A stretch of DNA of 64,000 nt, taken from positions 62,001 to 126,000 of the forward strand of contig NZ_VYGV01000001.1 in NCBI RefSeq assembly GCF_013387465.1, given 5' to 3'. This document shows, in pieces, positions 43,655 through 54,890 of this stretch; position 1 is the first letter of the stretch; every line of letters begins with the position of its first letter. The position numbers and the translations under genes were made by a program. This DNA is from Hydrogenophaga aromaticivorans. GTDB lineage: Bacteria > Pseudomonadota > Gammaproteobacteria > Burkholderiales > Burkholderiaceae_C. Under the pieces are notes generated by a model. The model did no database searches. It worked only from the letters and a program-made list of their open reading frames with translations, and was not told the origin of the DNA.

Positions 43655-44884
43655 TCAGAAAGTCCCCACAAACCAGTTCTTCATGCGTTCCAGCGCGCCC
43701 TGCATGGAGCCCGCCTTCTGCGCCACCTTGTGCCCGCGCACACGCGCCAGGCGCGCTTCTTCCAGCAGGCCCATGACCGTGGCCGCACGCGGCTGGGCCA
43801 CCATGTCCGACAAGGCCGACGCGTAGTGCGGGATGCCGCGGCGCACCGGCTTCAGGAAGATGTCTTCGCCCAGCTCGACCATGCCGTGCATGACGGCGCT
43901 GCCGCCCGTGAGCACGATGCCCGAAGACAGGACTTCTTCGAACCCGGAGTCGCGCACCACCTGCTGCACCAGCGCAAAAATCTCTTCCACCCGCGGCTCG
44001 ATCACGCCGGCGAGCGCCTGGCGGCCGAGCAGACGCGGACCGCGGTCGCCCAGACCGGGCACCTCGACCTGGGTGTCGGGGTCGGCCAGCAACTGCTTGG
44101 CACATCCGTATTCGACCTTGATGTCTTCGGCGTCCTTGGTGGGCGTGCGCAGCGCCATGGCGATGTCGCTGGTGATCAGGTCGCCCGCGATCGGGATCAC
44201 CGCGGTGTGGCGGATCGCGCCGCCCGCGAAGATGGCCACGTCGGTGGTGCCGGCGCCGATGTCGACCAAGGCCACGCCGAGTTCCTTCTCGTCATCGGTC
44301 AGCACCGCCTGGCTGGACGCCAGCGGATTGAGCATGAGCTGGTCCACCTCCAGCCCGCAGCGGCGCACGCACTTGATGATGTTTTCGGCCGCGCTCTGGG
44401 CGCCGGTCACGATGTGCACCTTGGCTTCGAGCCGGATGCCACTCATGCCGATCGGCTCTTTCACTTCCTGGCCGTCGATCACGAACTCCTGCGGCTCCAC
44501 CAGCAGCAGGCGCTGGTCGGTCGAGATGTTGATGGCCTTGGCGGTTTCGATCACGCGCGCCACGTCGGCCGGCGTGACCTCGCGGTCCTTGATGGCCACC
44601 ATGCCGCTGGAGTTGATGCCGCGGATGTGGCTGCCGGTGATGCCGGTGTAGACGCGGGCGATGCGGCAGTCGGCCATCAGCTCGGCCTCTTTCAGGGCCT
44701 GCTGGATGCTCTGCACCGTGGCGTCGATGTTGACCACCACGCCGCGCTTCAGGCCGTGGCTGGCCGACACACCCAGGCCCGCGAGCTTGAGTTCGCCGTT
44801 GGCCTGGACCTCGGCCACCACCACCATGATTTTGGCGGTGCCGATGTCGAGTCCAACCACCAGATCTTTGTATTCCTTGGCCAT
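43655..44884 (-). CDS. ftsA: Cell division protein FtsA
   Basis: Actin-like ATPase that tethers FtsZ to the membrane. The 409 residues begin MAKEYKDLVVGLDIGTAKI and contain VDIGAGTTDVAIF and GIVLTGGSAVMHG phosphate-binding loops. They end in an amphipathic membrane-targeting helix (LERMKNWFVGTF). The ATG at 44884 lies 13 bases after the ftsQ stop. Confidence 0.96.
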   Translation of the reverse strand: MAKEYKDLVVGLDIGTAKIMVVVAEVQANGELKLAGLGVSASHGLKRGVVVNIDATVQSIQQALKEAELMADCRIARVYTGITGSHIRGINSSGMVAIKDREVTPADVARVIETAKAINISTDQRLLLVEPQEFVIDGQEVKEPIGMSGIRLEAKVHIVTGAQSAAENIIKCVRRCGLEVDQLMLNPLASSQAVLTDDEKELGVALVDIGAGTTDVAIFAGGAIRHTAVIPIAGDLITSDIAMALRTPTKDAEDIKVEYGCAKQLLADPDTQVEVPGLGDRGPRLLGRQALAGVIEPRVEEIFALVQQVVRDSGFEEVLSSGIVLTGGSAVMHGMVELGEDIFLKPVRRGIPHYASALSDMVAQPRAATVMGLLEEARLARVRGHKVAQKAGSMQGALERMKNWFVGTF

Positions 44885-44897
44885 GATGATTTCTTGA

Positions 44898-45692
44898 TTA
44901 CCGGGTGTTGTTCGCGGGTTTCGCGTCTTCTTCGTTGACGGTGGTGACGCCGCGCATGCGCAGGGCGTAACCATTGGGGTAGCGCAGGTCGACGGACTGC
45001 ACCGCACCGGGGTAGCGTTCGGCGAGTTGGCTCACGGTGGCGGTGAAGCGGCGCGCACGCGCCAGCAGTTCCTCGGGAGTGCCGCGCCCCAGCTCCATGC
45101 GGGCGCCGTTGTCCAGCGTCGCGCGCCAGCTGCCGCGTTCGCTGAGTTCGAGCCGTTCGATGCCGAGGTCCAGCCGCTCCAGCTCGGCATCGAGCAACTG
45201 GTACAGGGCCCAGACTTCACCCACCCGCGCGGTCGGCCCGGCCAGCTCGGGCAGGCCGTCGCCATCGTCCGGACTGGCATCAAAGATCTCACCCAGGTGG
45301 TTGACCAGCTGACCGCCGCCAGCCTGCCCCCACCAGGCCACCGCCCGGTGTTCTTCGAGCGTGACGCGCAGGCGGTTGGGAAACTCACGCTGCACCAGCG
45401 CCTGCCGCACCCAGGGCACGGCCTCGAACATCTGCCGCACCGGCTGCAGGTCCATGGCCAGCAGGCCACCCGACAGCCGGCTCCGCATCTGGGTCGCCAG
45501 CTGGGCGCGCAGGCCCACCGCGTTCTGGTGGTCCACCTCGCCGTGCACCGCGATCGCCCGCACCGCCCAGACCGGGTGGCGCAGCACCCAGTTGGCCAAC
45601 GCGCCCAGACACAGCACGGCAAACACCATCACCAGGGCGTGGGTCACCATGGTCATGAGCTTGACGTCCAGGGGCAGGTCGGTCTGGGCCAT
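44898..45692 (-). CDS. ftsQ: Cell division protein FtsQ
   Basis: Bitopic division protein linking early and late divisome components. The 264 residues show one membrane segment (about residues 18-40). The POTRA domain follows (VWAVRAIAVHGEVDHQN...), then the beta domain with FPNRLRVTLEEHRAVAWW. The ATG at 45692 is preferred. The longer in-frame start at 45740 would overlap ddl. The C-terminus is close to the ftsA start. Confidence 0.94.
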   Translation of the reverse strand: MAQTDLPLDVKLMTMVTHALVMVFAVLCLGALANWVLRHPVWAVRAIAVHGEVDHQNAVGLRAQLATQMRSRLSGGLLAMDLQPVRQMFEAVPWVRQALVQREFPNRLRVTLEEHRAVAWWGQAGGGQLVNHLGEIFDASPDDGDGLPELAGPTARVGEVWALYQLLDAELERLDLGIERLELSERGSWRATLDNGARMELGRGTPEELLARARRFTATVSQLAERYPGAVQSVDLRYPNGYALRMRGVTTVNEEDAKPANNTR

Positions 45693-45702
45693 GGCGGGTC
45701 TT

Positions 45703-46683
45703 TCAGCCTTGTCCGTTTGCCGGGTTGTCCAGCGCCGCACTGGCCAGCAGCGTCAGGCACAGGTCTTCGTAGGAAAGCCCGGTGGCGCGCGCCGACATCG
45801 GCACCAGAGAATGCCCGGTCATGCCCGGCGAGGTGTTGATTTCCAGCAGGTACGGCTTGCGCGTCCTGCCGTCGATCATCACGTCGGCCCGGGCCCAGCC
45901 GCGGCAGTCCAGCGTCCGGAAGGCCTTGAGCACCAGCGCCTGGATGGCGGCCTCTTCGCCTTCGGGCAGGCCGCAGGGCACGAGGTATTTCGTGTCGTCG
46001 GTGAAGTACTTGTGCTGGTAGTCGTAGTTGCCGTCGGGCGCCACGATGCGGATCACCGGCAGCGCGCGGGCCTCGGCGCCCGTGCCCAGCACCGGGATGG
46101 TGACTTCGTCGCCGGCGATGAACTGTTCACACATCACCATCGGGTCCTGGCCCGAAGCCAGCGCGTAGGCGGCGTCGCATTCCGCCAGCGTCAGGACCTT
46201 GCTCAGGCCGATGGTGGAACCCTCGCGCACCGGCTTCACGATCATGTGCGAACCCAGGGCCGCGAAGGCGGCGCGGGTTTCTTCGGCGCTGTGCACCTGG
46301 CGCCAGGCCGGGGTGGACAGGCCCTCGGCGATCCAGATGCGCTTGGTCATGAGCTTGTCCATGGCCACCGCCGAAGCCATCACGCCCGGGCCGGTGTAGG
46401 GAATGCCCAGCAGCTCCAGCGCGCCCTGCACCGTGCCGTCTTCGCCGAAGCGGCCGTGCAGCGCGATGAAGCAACGCGCAAACCCTTCGCGCTTGAGATC
46501 ACCCAGATCGCGTTCGGCCGGATCGAAGGCGTGCGCATCCACGCCCTTGGACTGCAGCGCGGCCAGCACGCCCGTGCCCGACATGAGCGACACCTCGCGC
46601 TCGGCCGAGCGCCCTCCCATGAGCACGGCCACCTTGCCCAGTGCCTTGACGTCGATATTCACGGTCTTCACCCCTGCGTTCAT
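45703..46683 (-). CDS. ddl: D-alanine--D-alanine ligase
   Basis: ATP-grasp ligase that makes the D-Ala-D-Ala dipeptide for UDP-MurNAc-pentapeptide. The 326 residues show [19 protein letters not shown], the [14 protein letters not shown] block, [18 protein letters not shown] and the C-terminal [15 protein letters not shown] signature. The ATG overlaps the murC stop (ATGA), and the gene ends just before the ftsQ start. Confidence 0.96.
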   Translation of the reverse strand: MNAGVKTVNIDVKALGKVAVLMGGRSAEREVSLMSGTGVLAALQSKGVDAHAFDPAERDLGDLKREGFARCFIALHGRFGEDGTVQGALELLGIPYTGPGVMASAVAMDKLMTKRIWIAEGLSTPAWRQVHSAEETRAAFAALGSHMIVKPVREGSTIGLSKVLTLAECDAAYALASGQDPMVMCEQFIAGDEVTIPVLGTGAEARALPVIRIVAPDGNYDYQHKYFTDDTKYLVPCGLPEGEEAAIQALVLKAFRTLDCRGWARADVMIDGRTRKPYLLEINTSPGMTGHSLVPMSARATGLSYEDLCLTLLASAALDNPANGQG

Positions 46684-48089
46684 GTCCTGTCCTTCTGCGC
46701 CAGCTCAACCACCTGTCCGGCCACCGCCCCAATGGAGCCCGCGCCCATGCAGAGCACCACGTCGCCGTCGCGCGCGTTGTCCAGCACGGCCTGCGGCATG
46801 GCGGCGATGTCGTCCACAAACACCGGCTCCAGCTTGCCCGCCACCCGCAGCGCACGCGCCAGCGAACGACCGTCGGCCGCCACGATGGGCGCCTCGCCCG
46901 CGGCGTACACCTCGGCCAGCAGCACCGCGTCGGCCTGGTTGATCACTTTCACGAAATCTTCGAAACAGTCGCGCGTGCGGCTGTAGCGGTGCGGCTGGAA
47001 GGCCAGCACCAGGCGACGGTCCGGGAAGGCACCACGCGCCGCGGACAACGTGGCCGCCATCTCCACCGGGTGGTGGCCGTAGTCGTCCACCAGGGTGCAG
47101 CTGCCACCCGAAGGCAGGGCCGCTTCGCCGTAGCGCTGGAAGCGCCGGCCCACGCCCTTGAACTCGGCCAGCGCCTGCTGCACCGCCGCGTCGGCGACCC
47201 CCAGCTCGACCGCGATACCGATCGCGGCCAGCGCATTGAGCACGTTGTGGTTCCCGGGCAGGTTGAGCACCACGTCCAGGTCGGGCATCTGGATGCCGTT
47301 CTTGCGCTGCACGGTGAAGTGCATCTGACCACCCACCGCACGCACGTTCACCGCACGCACCTGGGCGTCTTCCGAGAAGCCGTAGCTGGTGATGGGGCGC
47401 GCGATCTGCGGCAGGATCTCGCGGATCGACGGGTCATCCACGCACACCACGGCGGTGCCGTAGAACGGCATCTTGTGCAGGAACTCGATGAACGCGCCCT
47501 TGAGCCGGCCGAAGTCGTGGCCATAGGTGTCCATGTGGTCGGCGTCGATGTTGGTGACGACCGAGAGCACCGGCAGCAGGTTCAGGAACGAGGCGTCGGA
47601 TTCGTCGGCCTCGACCACGATGTATTCACCCGAACCCAGTTGCGCGTTGGCGCCCGCGCTGTTGAGGCGGCCGCCGATCACGAAGGTCGGGTCCAGGTTC
47701 GCGGCGGCGAGCACGCTGGCCACCAGGCTGGTAGTGGTGGTCTTGCCGTGCGTGCCGGCGATCGCCACGCCTTTTTTCATGCGCATCAGCTCGGCCAGCA
47801 TCACGGCGCGTGGCACCACCGGCACCAGCTTGGCGTGCGCGGCGATCACCTCGGGGTTGTCGTCCTTCACCGCGGTGGAGGTGACGATGGCGTCGGCCCC
47901 GCCGATGTGGGCCGCATCGTGGCCGATGAACACCTCGGCGCCCAGCGCCACCAGCCGGCGCGTGACCGTGCTCTCGCCCAGGTCGCTGCCGGAGATGCGG
48001 TAACCCTGGTTGAGCAGCACCTCGGCGATGCCGCTCATGCCGCTGCCGCCGATGCCGACGAAGTGAATATGGCGAATGGCGTGTTTCAT
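46680..48089 (-). CDS. murC: UDP-N-acetylmuramate--L-alanine ligase MurC
   Basis: Cytosolic Mur ligase adding L-Ala to UDP-MurNAc. The 469 residues begin [20 protein letters not shown]. They carry the ATP loop [25 protein letters not shown] and the C-terminal [14 protein letters not shown] and FQPHRYSRT motifs. It overlaps murG upstream and ddl downstream by four bases each. Confidence 0.97.
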   Translation of the reverse strand: MKHAIRHIHFVGIGGSGMSGIAEVLLNQGYRISGSDLGESTVTRRLVALGAEVFIGHDAAHIGGADAIVTSTAVKDDNPEVIAAHAKLVPVVPRAVMLAELMRMKKGVAIAGTHGKTTTTSLVASVLAAANLDPTFVIGGRLNSAGANAQLGSGEYIVVEADESDASFLNLLPVLSVVTNIDADHMDTYGHDFGRLKGAFIEFLHKMPFYGTAVVCVDDPSIREILPQIARPITSYGFSEDAQVRAVNVRAVGGQMHFTVQRKNGIQMPDLDVVLNLPGNHNVLNALAAIGIAVELGVADAAVQQALAEFKGVGRRFQRYGEAALPSGGSCTLVDDYGHHPVEMAATLSAARGAFPDRRLVLAFQPHRYSRTRDCFEDFVKVINQADAVLLAEVYAAGEAPIVAADGRSLARALRVAGKLEPVFVDDIAAMPQAVLDNARDGDVVLCMGAGSIGAVAGQVVELAQKDRT

Positions 48090-49165
48090 GACGGTTGTAC
48101 TTTCGCGAGTTGCTCGCAGGCGGACACCACGGCCGCCACGGCTTCTGTCTTTTCCATCTGCTTGGCCTTGCCGGCCATCTCCATCAGTTGTTCGCGCTGC
48201 AGCGTCTGCAGCTTCATCGCCAGCGAGGCCGGCGTGAGTTCGGTCTGCTGCACCAGCCAGGCGCCACCGGCATCCGTCAGGAAGCGGGCGTTGGCGGTCT
48301 GGTGGTCGTCCACCGCGTGCGGGAACGGCACGAACAGCGCCGCCGCGCCCACCGCGGCGATCTCGGTGACAGTGCTGGCGCCGGCCCGGCAGACGATCAG
48401 GTCGGCGTCGGCAAACGCCTGTGCCGTGTCATCGATGAAGGGCGTGAGTTCGGCCAGCACACCGGCCGCCGTGTAGTTGGCGCGCAGCGCCTCGATCTGC
48501 TTTTCGCCGCTCTGGTGAATGACCTGCGGACGCTGGGCCGAGGGAATGAGCGCGAGGGCCTGCGGCACCGTGTCGTTGAGCGCCTTGGCGCCCAGGCTGC
48601 CACCCACCACCAGCAGGCGCAAGGGGCCGCTGCGTCCGGCAAAGCGCTCGGCGGGCACCGGCTGGCGCAGGAATTCGGCGCGCAGCGGGTTGCCCACCCA
48701 TTCGGCTTTCTTGAAGACGTTGGGAAAAGCGGTGAACACCCGGTCAGCGACGCCGGTGAGCACCTTGTTGGCCATGCCGGCCACCGAGTTCTGCTCGTGC
48801 AGCACCAGCGGCTTGCCGAGCAGCGTGCCCATCATGCCGCCGGGGAAGGTGATGTAGCCGCCCAGGCCGACCAGCACGTCGGGCTGGACGCGGCGCACCA
48901 CCTGCAGCGCCTGCCAGAAAGCGCGCAACAGGCGCAGCGGCAGCAGGAACAGCGTTTTCACGCCTTTGCCGCGCACGCCGCCGAAATCGACCAGCTCCAG
49001 CGGGAAGCCGCGCGGCGGCACCAGCCGGCTCTCCATGCTGCCGGGTGCGCCCAGCCAGTGTACGCGCCAGCCGCGCTCACGCAAGGCTTCGGCCACGGCC
49101 AGACCGGGGAAGATGTGGCCACCGGTGCCGCCGGCCATGATGAGGGCGCAAGGCGTCTTGCTCAT
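48086..49165 (-). CDS. murG: Lipid II synthase MurG
   Basis: Peripheral membrane GT28 glycosyltransferase transferring GlcNAc from UDP-GlcNAc to lipid I. The 359 residues have the N-terminal [15 protein letters not shown] loop, [24 protein letters not shown] and the C-terminal nucleotide-binding [11 protein letters not shown] and [15 protein letters not shown] motifs. It overlaps ftsW and murC by four bases. Confidence 0.97.
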   Translation of the reverse strand: MSKTPCALIMAGGTGGHIFPGLAVAEALRERGWRVHWLGAPGSMESRLVPPRGFPLELVDFGGVRGKGVKTLFLLPLRLLRAFWQALQVVRRVQPDVLVGLGGYITFPGGMMGTLLGKPLVLHEQNSVAGMANKVLTGVADRVFTAFPNVFKKAEWVGNPLRAEFLRQPVPAERFAGRSGPLRLLVVGGSLGAKALNDTVPQALALIPSAQRPQVIHQSGEKQIEALRANYTAAGVLAELTPFIDDTAQAFADADLIVCRAGASTVTEIAAVGAAALFVPFPHAVDDHQTANARFLTDAGGAWLVQQTELTPASLAMKLQTLQREQLMEMAGKAKQMEKTEAVAAVVSACEQLAKVQPS

Positions 49166-50451
49166 GACCGCCCACCTTTCATCAACTGTCTGTTCTCGTA
49201 GTCGACGCGCAGCACGATGGCCAGGGCGGTGAGTTCGAGCAGGATGGCGGATCCGCCGTAGCTCATCAGCGGCAAGGTCAGGCCCTTGGTCGGCAGGGCA
49301 CCGAGGTTCACACCGATGTTGATGAAGGCCTGGAAACCCATCCACAGGCCCACGCCTTGCGCCACGAGGCCGGCGAACACCTGGTCGAGCGCGATGGCCT
49401 GGCGGCCGATGTGCATGATGCGGCGCGTGAGCCAGAGGAACAGACTGATCACGACCAACACCCCGATCAGGCCGAACTCTTCCCCGATCACCGCGAGCAG
49501 GAAGTCGGTGTGGGCCTCGGGCAGCCAGTGCAGCTTCTCGACACTGCCGCCCAGACCGACGCCAAAGATCTCGCCACGCCCGAAGGCGATCAGCGAGTGC
49601 GAGAGCTGGTAACCCTTGCCCAGCGCATGCTCCATGCTCCAGGGGTCGAGGTAGGCAAACACCCGCTGGCGCCGGAACTCGCTGGTCATGACCATGACCG
49701 CGAACGCGCCCACAACCACCAGCGCCATCAGGAAGAACATGCGCGCGTTGACGCCGCCGAGGAACAGGATGCCCATGGCGATGACCACGATCACCATGAA
49801 GGCGCCCATGTCTGGCTCGGCCAGCAGCAGCATGCCGACCACGCCCACGGCCACCGCCATCGGCGCCACGGCGCGGAAGAAGCGCTCCTTGACGTCCATC
49901 TTGCGCACCATGTAGTCGGCGGCGTAGAGCAGCACCGCGAGCTTGGCCAGCTCGGAGGGCTGGAAGTTCATGATGCCCAGCGGAATCCAGCGCCGGGCGC
50001 CGTTCACACCCTTGCCGATGACGGGGATCAACACCAGCACCAGCATCAGCAGCGCCACGGCGAACAGCCAGGGGGCGAGTTTTTCCCAGGTGCGCAGCGG
50101 GAACTGGAACGCCATCAGCGCGGTCACGAGACCGATGAGGATGGAGAAGCCGTGGCGCACCACGAAGTGCGTGTGCGCGTAGTTGGCGAAGCGCGGGTTG
50201 TCGGGCAAGGCGATCGAGGCCGAATACACCATCACCAGCCCCCAGGCCATCAGCGCCACTGCGACCCAGAGCAGCGGCTGATCGAACCCGAGTTCACGCA
50301 CCGGACCCTGGCGCGTGCCCGCGTAGGTGCGGTTGGACAGGCGCACCGGCAGACCATCGCCGCCCGCCGGGCCCAGGCCCACCAGACGCGGCAGCAGTCC
50401 GCCCATGGCGGCGCGCAGACCGCTCAAGGTGTTGTGCAGGCGCGTGCTCAC
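49162..50451 (-). CDS. ftsW: Division SEDS glycosyltransferase FtsW
   Basis: Septal peptidoglycan polymerase of the SEDS family, partner of FtsI. The 429 residues have an N-terminal cytosolic extension of about 55 residues, then about ten membrane segments. Motifs include [49 protein letters not shown] and [17 protein letters not shown]. The start is GTG at 50451, in a GTGA overlap with the murD stop, supporting coupling. Confidence 0.95.
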   Translation of the reverse strand: MSTRLHNTLSGLRAAMGGLLPRLVGLGPAGGDGLPVRLSNRTYAGTRQGPVRELGFDQPLLWVAVALMAWGLVMVYSASIALPDNPRFANYAHTHFVVRHGFSILIGLVTALMAFQFPLRTWEKLAPWLFAVALLMLVLVLIPVIGKGVNGARRWIPLGIMNFQPSELAKLAVLLYAADYMVRKMDVKERFFRAVAPMAVAVGVVGMLLLAEPDMGAFMVIVVIAMGILFLGGVNARMFFLMALVVVGAFAVMVMTSEFRRQRVFAYLDPWSMEHALGKGYQLSHSLIAFGRGEIFGVGLGGSVEKLHWLPEAHTDFLLAVIGEEFGLIGVLVVISLFLWLTRRIMHIGRQAIALDQVFAGLVAQGVGLWMGFQAFINIGVNLGALPTKGLTLPLMSYGGSAILLELTALAIVLRVDYENRQLMKGGRS

Positions 50452-52289
50452 AGCCCGCCCTCCAGTTCCACGCCCTGTTCATGGGCGAGCTCGGCGACCG
50501 CCTCGACGAAGACCGCGGCGCGGTGCTTGTAATCCTTGAACATGTCCAGGCTGGCGCAGGCGGGTGACAGCAACACCGCATCGCCCGACAACGCCTGCTG
50601 CGCCGCCAGCGCGACGGCCCCGGGCAGGCTGCTGGCGTCCAGCAGGGGAATGCCGGCTTCTTCGACGGCCTGCGCCACCTGGCCACGGAGGGTCGCCGCG
50701 TCGCGACCGATCAGCAGCACGGCGCGGGCGTGGCGGGCCAGTGGCGCAGCCAGTGGCGAAAAATCCTGCCCCTTGCCGTCACCCCCGAGGATCACGACCA
50801 GGCGCCGGTCGGCACCCAGGCCGTTGATGGCGGCCAGCGTGGCGCCCACGTTGGTGCCCTTGCTGTCGTCGAAGTACTCGACCCCGTTGATGATGGCCAC
50901 CGGCTCCACGCGGTGCGGCTCGCCGCGGTACTCGCGCAGGCCGTGCAGCATCGGACCCAGTGGCGCGCCGGTGGAGATGGCCAGCGCGAGCGCGGCCAGC
51001 GCGTTGGCCGCGTTATGGCGGCCGCGGATGCGCAGGGCGTCCACCGGCATCAGGCGCTGGAAGTAGATCTCCTCCTCTTCGTCCGCCGCACGGCCCCGTT
51101 TGCGGGTTTCGTCCAGCGCGAGCGCGCGCACCAGCCAGGTCATGCCGTTGACCGACTCGATGCCCCAGTCGCCGGGGCGTGTGGGCACCTCCAGGCCGAA
51201 GGTGGCGTAAGGCCGGGCCGGCTGCTGGCGGTTGCGGCCGCCGACCTTCACGGTCACGTTGCCCGGCTTCATGGCCATGACCTGGGCGTCGTCGCGGTTC
51301 AGCAGCATCAGCGCCCGCGCGCCGTACACCGCGGCCTTGGCCTGCGCGTAGGCGGCCAACGAACCGTGCCAGTCCAGGTGGTCTTCGGTGATGTTGAGCA
51401 CGGTGGCCGCCGTGGGCACGCTGTCCCAGGCGCCCCCGGCGGTGCCGTCGAGCTGGAAGCTGGAGAGTTCAAGCACCCAGACGAGGGGCAGGTGCGGGGG
51501 CGGTGGGGGCTCGATGGGTGGCGGCACCAGCATCAACGGCGCGTCATCGTCTTCGCCCGGAACCGACAAGGGCTCTTCTGCGTCAGCGGGCAACAATTCG
51601 TCCTGGCTTTCCAGCACGGGCCGGGCACCTTCTTCGACGGGCGCTGGCTCAGAAACGTCCCCGGCAGGCAACAGCGCCAACGGTTCGGCGGCGGGCTGTG
51701 CGTCCAGCCTGTCCTGCTCGGCCTGTTGTGCCGCTTCGGCTTCCGCCCGTTCGGCGGCCTCGGCCTGCGCTTCGGCGTCCAGCGCCGCGCCCAGCACGTC
51801 CAGCAGCGCCGGGCCGATGTTGCCGGCCACAGCAACGTTCAGGCCACAGCGCTGCAGCAGCAGGCCGGTGAGCGAGGTCACGGTGGTCTTGCCGTTGGTG
51901 CCGGTGATGGCCAGCACCTGGGGCTTGTAAGGCAGGCGCTCGCGCGTCGACAGGTCCTGCAGCGCCTGCGCAAACAGGTCGAGTTCGCCGACGAAGGCGG
52001 CACCGTGCTGCTGCGCCCAGGCGCGTGCCGGTGCCAGCTGTTCGGGCGGCAGGCCGGGGCTGCGCGCGATCACGTTCCAGGGCTGGCGCACCAGCAGGCT
52101 GTCGTCAAAAGGGCCGGCGACAAAAGCCGCCTGCGGGCACTCGGCGCGCAAGGCCGCCAGCGAAGGCGGGTTCTCGCGCGTGTCGGCCACCGTCACCACC
52201 GCCCCTTGGCGCACGCACCAGCGCGCCATCGCCAGGCCGGAGATGCCCAGGCCCAGGATGAGAACTTGTTGGTCTTTCAGGTGGTTCAT
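50448..52289 (-). CDS. murD: UDP-N-acetylmuramoylalanine--D-glutamate ligase MurD, with long insertion
   Basis: Mur ligase that adds D-Glu. It is 613 residues long, against about 440 in E. coli. The core motifs are normal: the N-terminal [15 protein letters not shown] loop [14 protein letters not shown] (residues 127-140), [18 protein letters not shown] (273-280), [11 protein letters not shown] and [11 protein letters not shown]. About 100 residues (168-267) are inserted between [10 protein letters not shown] and LELSSFQL. They are Ala/Glu-rich helix first, then acidic and Pro-rich, ending in a run of prolines. A second, smaller acidic addition with DEEEEIYF lies further on. The frame is clean, so this is an expansion and not a break. 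Confidence 0.95.
   Translation of the reverse strand: MNHLKDQQVLILGLGISGLAMARWCVRQGAVVTVADTRENPPSLAALRAECPQAAFVAGPFDDSLLVRQPWNVIARSPGLPPEQLAPARAWAQQHGAAFVGELDLFAQALQDLSTRERLPYKPQVLAITGTNGKTTVTSLTGLLLQRCGLNVAVAGNIGPALLDVLGAALDAEAQAEAAERAEAEAAQQAEQDRLDAQPAAEPLALLPAGDVSEPAPVEEGARPVLESQDELLPADAEEPLSVPGEDDDAPLMLVPPPIEPPPPPHLPLVWVLELSSFQLDGTAGGAWDSVPTAATVLNITEDHLDWHGSLAAYAQAKAAVYGARALMLLNRDDAQVMAMKPGNVTVKVGGRNRQQPARPYATFGLEVPTRPGDWGIESVNGMTWLVRALALDETRKRGRAADEEEEIYFQRLMPVDALRIRGRHNAANALAALALAISTGAPLGPMLHGLREYRGEPHRVEPVAIINGVEYFDDSKGTNVGATLAAINGLGADRRLVVILGGDGKGQDFSPLAAPLARHARAVLLIGRDAATLRGQVAQAVEEAGIPLLDASSLPGAVALAAQQALSGDAVLLSPACASLDMFKDYKHRAAVFVEAVAELAHEQGVELEGGL
51489..51788 (-). other. Low-complexity insertion within murD
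   Basis: Encodes MurD residues about 168-267. The first third is (A/E/Q)-rich and predicted helical, the rest is acidic with many prolines ([10 protein letters not shown] near its end). It sits in the central ATPase domain between the conserved AGNIG and LELSSFQL motifs, so it probably loops out on the surface. Confidence 0.8.
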
Positions 52290-53464
52290 CGCAGTTTCAG
52301 GGTCGAGAGGCCCACCAGGCACAGCAGCATGGTGATGATCCAGAAACGGACCACGACCTGCGTCTCCTTCCAGCCCTTTTTCTCGAAGTGGTGGTGCAGC
52401 GGCGCCATCTGGAACAGGCGACGGCCCTGGCCGAAGCGGCGCTTGGTGTATTTGAAATAGCTCACCTGCAGCATCACCGACAGCGCCTCCACCACGAAGA
52501 TGCCGCCCATGATGGCGAGCACGATTTCCTGGCGCACGATGACGGCGATGGTGCCCAGCGCGCCACCCAGCGCGAGCGCGCCCACGTCGCCCATGAAGAC
52601 CTGCGCGGGGTGGGTGTTGAACCACAGGAAGGCCAGACCGGCACCGGCCATGGCGGCGCAGAAAATCAGCAGTTCGCCCGCCCCGGGAATGTGCGGCAGC
52701 AGCAGGTAGCGCGAGAACACGGCGCTGCCGGTCACGTAGGCGAACACGCCGAGCGCCGACCCCACCATCACCACCGGCATGATCGCCAGGCCGTCCAGCC
52801 CGTCGGTGAGGTTCACCGCGTTGCTCGACCCCACGATCACCAGGTAGGTCATGACCACGAAGCCGAACACACCCAGCGGGTAGGCCACTTCCTTGAAGAA
52901 GGGCACCATCAGGCCGGCGCGCGGCGGCAGTTCGAGCGTGAAGCCCGAGGCCACCCAGTTGAAGAACAGCTGCAGCACGCGCAGGTTGCTGGTTTCGGCC
53001 ACGCTGAAGGCCAGGTAGAACGCGGCCACCAGACCGATCACCGACTGCCAGAAATACTTCTCGCGCGAGCGCATGCCCTCGGGGTCCTTGTGGACCACCT
53101 TGCGCCAGTCGTCCACCCAGCCGATGGCGCCGAAGCCCAGCGTCACCAGCAGCACGATCCAGGTGAAGCGGTTGGACCAGTCGAACCACAGCAGCGTGGA
53201 CAGGGCGATCGCAAACAGGATCAGCACACCACCCATGGTGGGCGTGCCGCCCTTGCTGATGTGGCTCTGCATCGCGTATTCGCGGATCGGCTGACCGATC
53301 TTGAGTGCAGCGAGGCGGCGGATGAAAAACGGACCCGCCACCAGACCGACGATGAGCGCGGTGAGCGCGGCCATCACGGCGCGGAAGGTCAGGTACTGAA
53401 AGACCCGCAGGAACCCGAATTCGGGTCCGAGGTTCTGCAGCCATTGGGTCAGGCTAAGCAGCAT
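52286..53464 (-). CDS. mraY: Phospho-N-acetylmuramoyl-pentapeptide-transferase MraY
   Basis: Integral membrane enzyme forming lipid I from UDP-MurNAc-pentapeptide and undecaprenyl phosphate. The 392 residues have about ten membrane segments. Conserved cytosolic loops are [17 protein letters not shown] (catalytic Asp pair), [25 protein letters not shown] and [13 protein letters not shown]. It overlaps murF by 11 bases and murD by four. Confidence 0.97.
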   Translation of the reverse strand: MLLSLTQWLQNLGPEFGFLRVFQYLTFRAVMAALTALIVGLVAGPFFIRRLAALKIGQPIREYAMQSHISKGGTPTMGGVLILFAIALSTLLWFDWSNRFTWIVLLVTLGFGAIGWVDDWRKVVHKDPEGMRSREKYFWQSVIGLVAAFYLAFSVAETSNLRVLQLFFNWVASGFTLELPPRAGLMVPFFKEVAYPLGVFGFVVMTYLVIVGSSNAVNLTDGLDGLAIMPVVMVGSALGVFAYVTGSAVFSRYLLLPHIPGAGELLIFCAAMAGAGLAFLWFNTHPAQVFMGDVGALALGGALGTIAVIVRQEIVLAIMGGIFVVEALSVMLQVSYFKYTKRRFGQGRRLFQMAPLHHHFEKKGWKETQVVVRFWIITMLLCLVGLSTLKLR

Positions 53465-54890
53465 GGGTGGAATCCTTTTGTTCTTGTTGCACGGGCGCGG
53501 TCAGGGCCAACAGGCCCTGCACCACGCGCTCCATGCGCATGAATCGAGAGCCCTTCACCAGCACGCTGCGCACCGCGGGCGCAGGCGTGGCCGCGACCAG
53601 GGCGCTCGCATGCGCGGCCAGGGCGGGCACGTCGCTCCAGTGGGTGGGGGCGTTTTCGCCGGCGGCGTTCAGGGCGGTGACGGCCTGCTGCATCCAGTCG
53701 CCTGCGCAGTGCACGGCCTCGATGCCACTGGCCTGCGCCAGGCGCAACACTTCGAGATGAAAGGCGAGGCCCTGCTCCCCCACCTCGCCCATGTCGCCCA
53801 GCACCAGCAGGCGCGGGCCGGGCAGTTCGGCCAGCACCTGGATGGCCGCGACCACGGAATCGGGGTTGGCGTTGTAGGTGTCGTCGATCAGGGTGACATG
53901 GCGGTCCGGCAGCGCCAGCGAGAGCGCGCGCGAGCGGCCACCCACAGGTTCGAATGCATCCAGCCCGCGTCCGATGTCGGCGAGCGACACACCCGCCGCC
54001 AGCGCACAGGCCGCCGCCGCCAGGGCGTTGCGCACGTTGTGCCGGCCGGCGATGCGCAGGCGGCAAGCCTGCTCGCCCGACGGCGTGGTGAAGCGCAATG
54101 CCCAGGCACCGTCCAACCAGTCGGTGCTGAGCGCGCGCACATCGGCGGCCGCATCGCTGTCGCTGAAGGTCAGCACGCGCTGCCCTGCGGCCAGTTCGCG
54201 CCAGACCCAGGTGTATTCGTCGTCGCTGGGGAACACGGCCACACCACCACTGCGCAGGGCCGCGATCACCTGCCCGTTTTCGCGCGCCACGGCTTCGACC
54301 GTGCCCATGAACTCCTGGTGCTCGCGCTGGGCGTTGTTGACCAGGGCCACCGTGGGCTGGGTCAGCGCGGCCAGGTAGGCGATTTCGCCCGGGTGGTTCA
54401 TGCCCAGTTCGATCACAGCCAGCCGGTGCGTCTCGCGCAGGCGCAGCAGCGTGAGCGGCACGCCGATGTCGTTGTTCAGGTTGCCTTGCGTGGCGTGGGC
54501 GGCATCGCCAGCCGCGGCGCGCAGGATGGCCGCGACCATCTGCGTCACCGTGGTCTTGCCGTTGCTGCCGGTCACGGCGATCAGCGGCAGGCTGAACTGC
54601 TCGCGCCACAGACGGGCCAGCTCGCCCAGCGCCAGGCGCGTATCGGGCACCTCGACGCCCGGCAGGCCGGCAGCCGCCAGGCCACTGTGAGCGATGGCGG
54701 CCACGGCACCGGCAGCGCGCGCCTGCGGCAGAAAATCGTGCGCATCGAAGCGCTCGCCTTTGAGGGCCACAAACAGGTCCCCCGGCTGCAGGCTGCGGGT
54801 GTCGGTGTGCACGCGCAGGACGGCCGCACCGTGCGCTCCCACGGCACGGGCGCCACCGAGTTGCAGCATCAGCTGGTTCAAGTTCTTCAT
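53454..54890 (-). CDS. murF: UDP-MurNAc-tripeptide--D-Ala-D-Ala ligase MurF
   Basis: Mur ligase adding the D-Ala-D-Ala dipeptide. The 478 residues show the N-terminal uridine-binding region ([24 protein letters not shown]), [28 protein letters not shown] and [11 protein letters not shown]. The ATG at 54890 overlaps the murE stop (ATGA). Its TAG stop lies within mraY. Confidence 0.96.
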   Translation of the reverse strand: MKNLNQLMLQLGGARAVGAHGAAVLRVHTDTRSLQPGDLFVALKGERFDAHDFLPQARAAGAVAAIAHSGLAAAGLPGVEVPDTRLALGELARLWREQFSLPLIAVTGSNGKTTVTQMVAAILRAAAGDAAHATQGNLNNDIGVPLTLLRLRETHRLAVIELGMNHPGEIAYLAALTQPTVALVNNAQREHQEFMGTVEAVARENGQVIAALRSGGVAVFPSDDEYTWVWRELAAGQRVLTFSDSDAAADVRALSTDWLDGAWALRFTTPSGEQACRLRIAGRHNVRNALAAAACALAAGVSLADIGRGLDAFEPVGGRSRALSLALPDRHVTLIDDTYNANPDSVVAAIQVLAELPGPRLLVLGDMGEVGEQGLAFHLEVLRLAQASGIEAVHCAGDWMQQAVTALNAAGENAPTHWSDVPALAAHASALVAATPAPAVRSVLVKGSRFMRMERVVQGLLALTAPVQQEQKDSTHAA

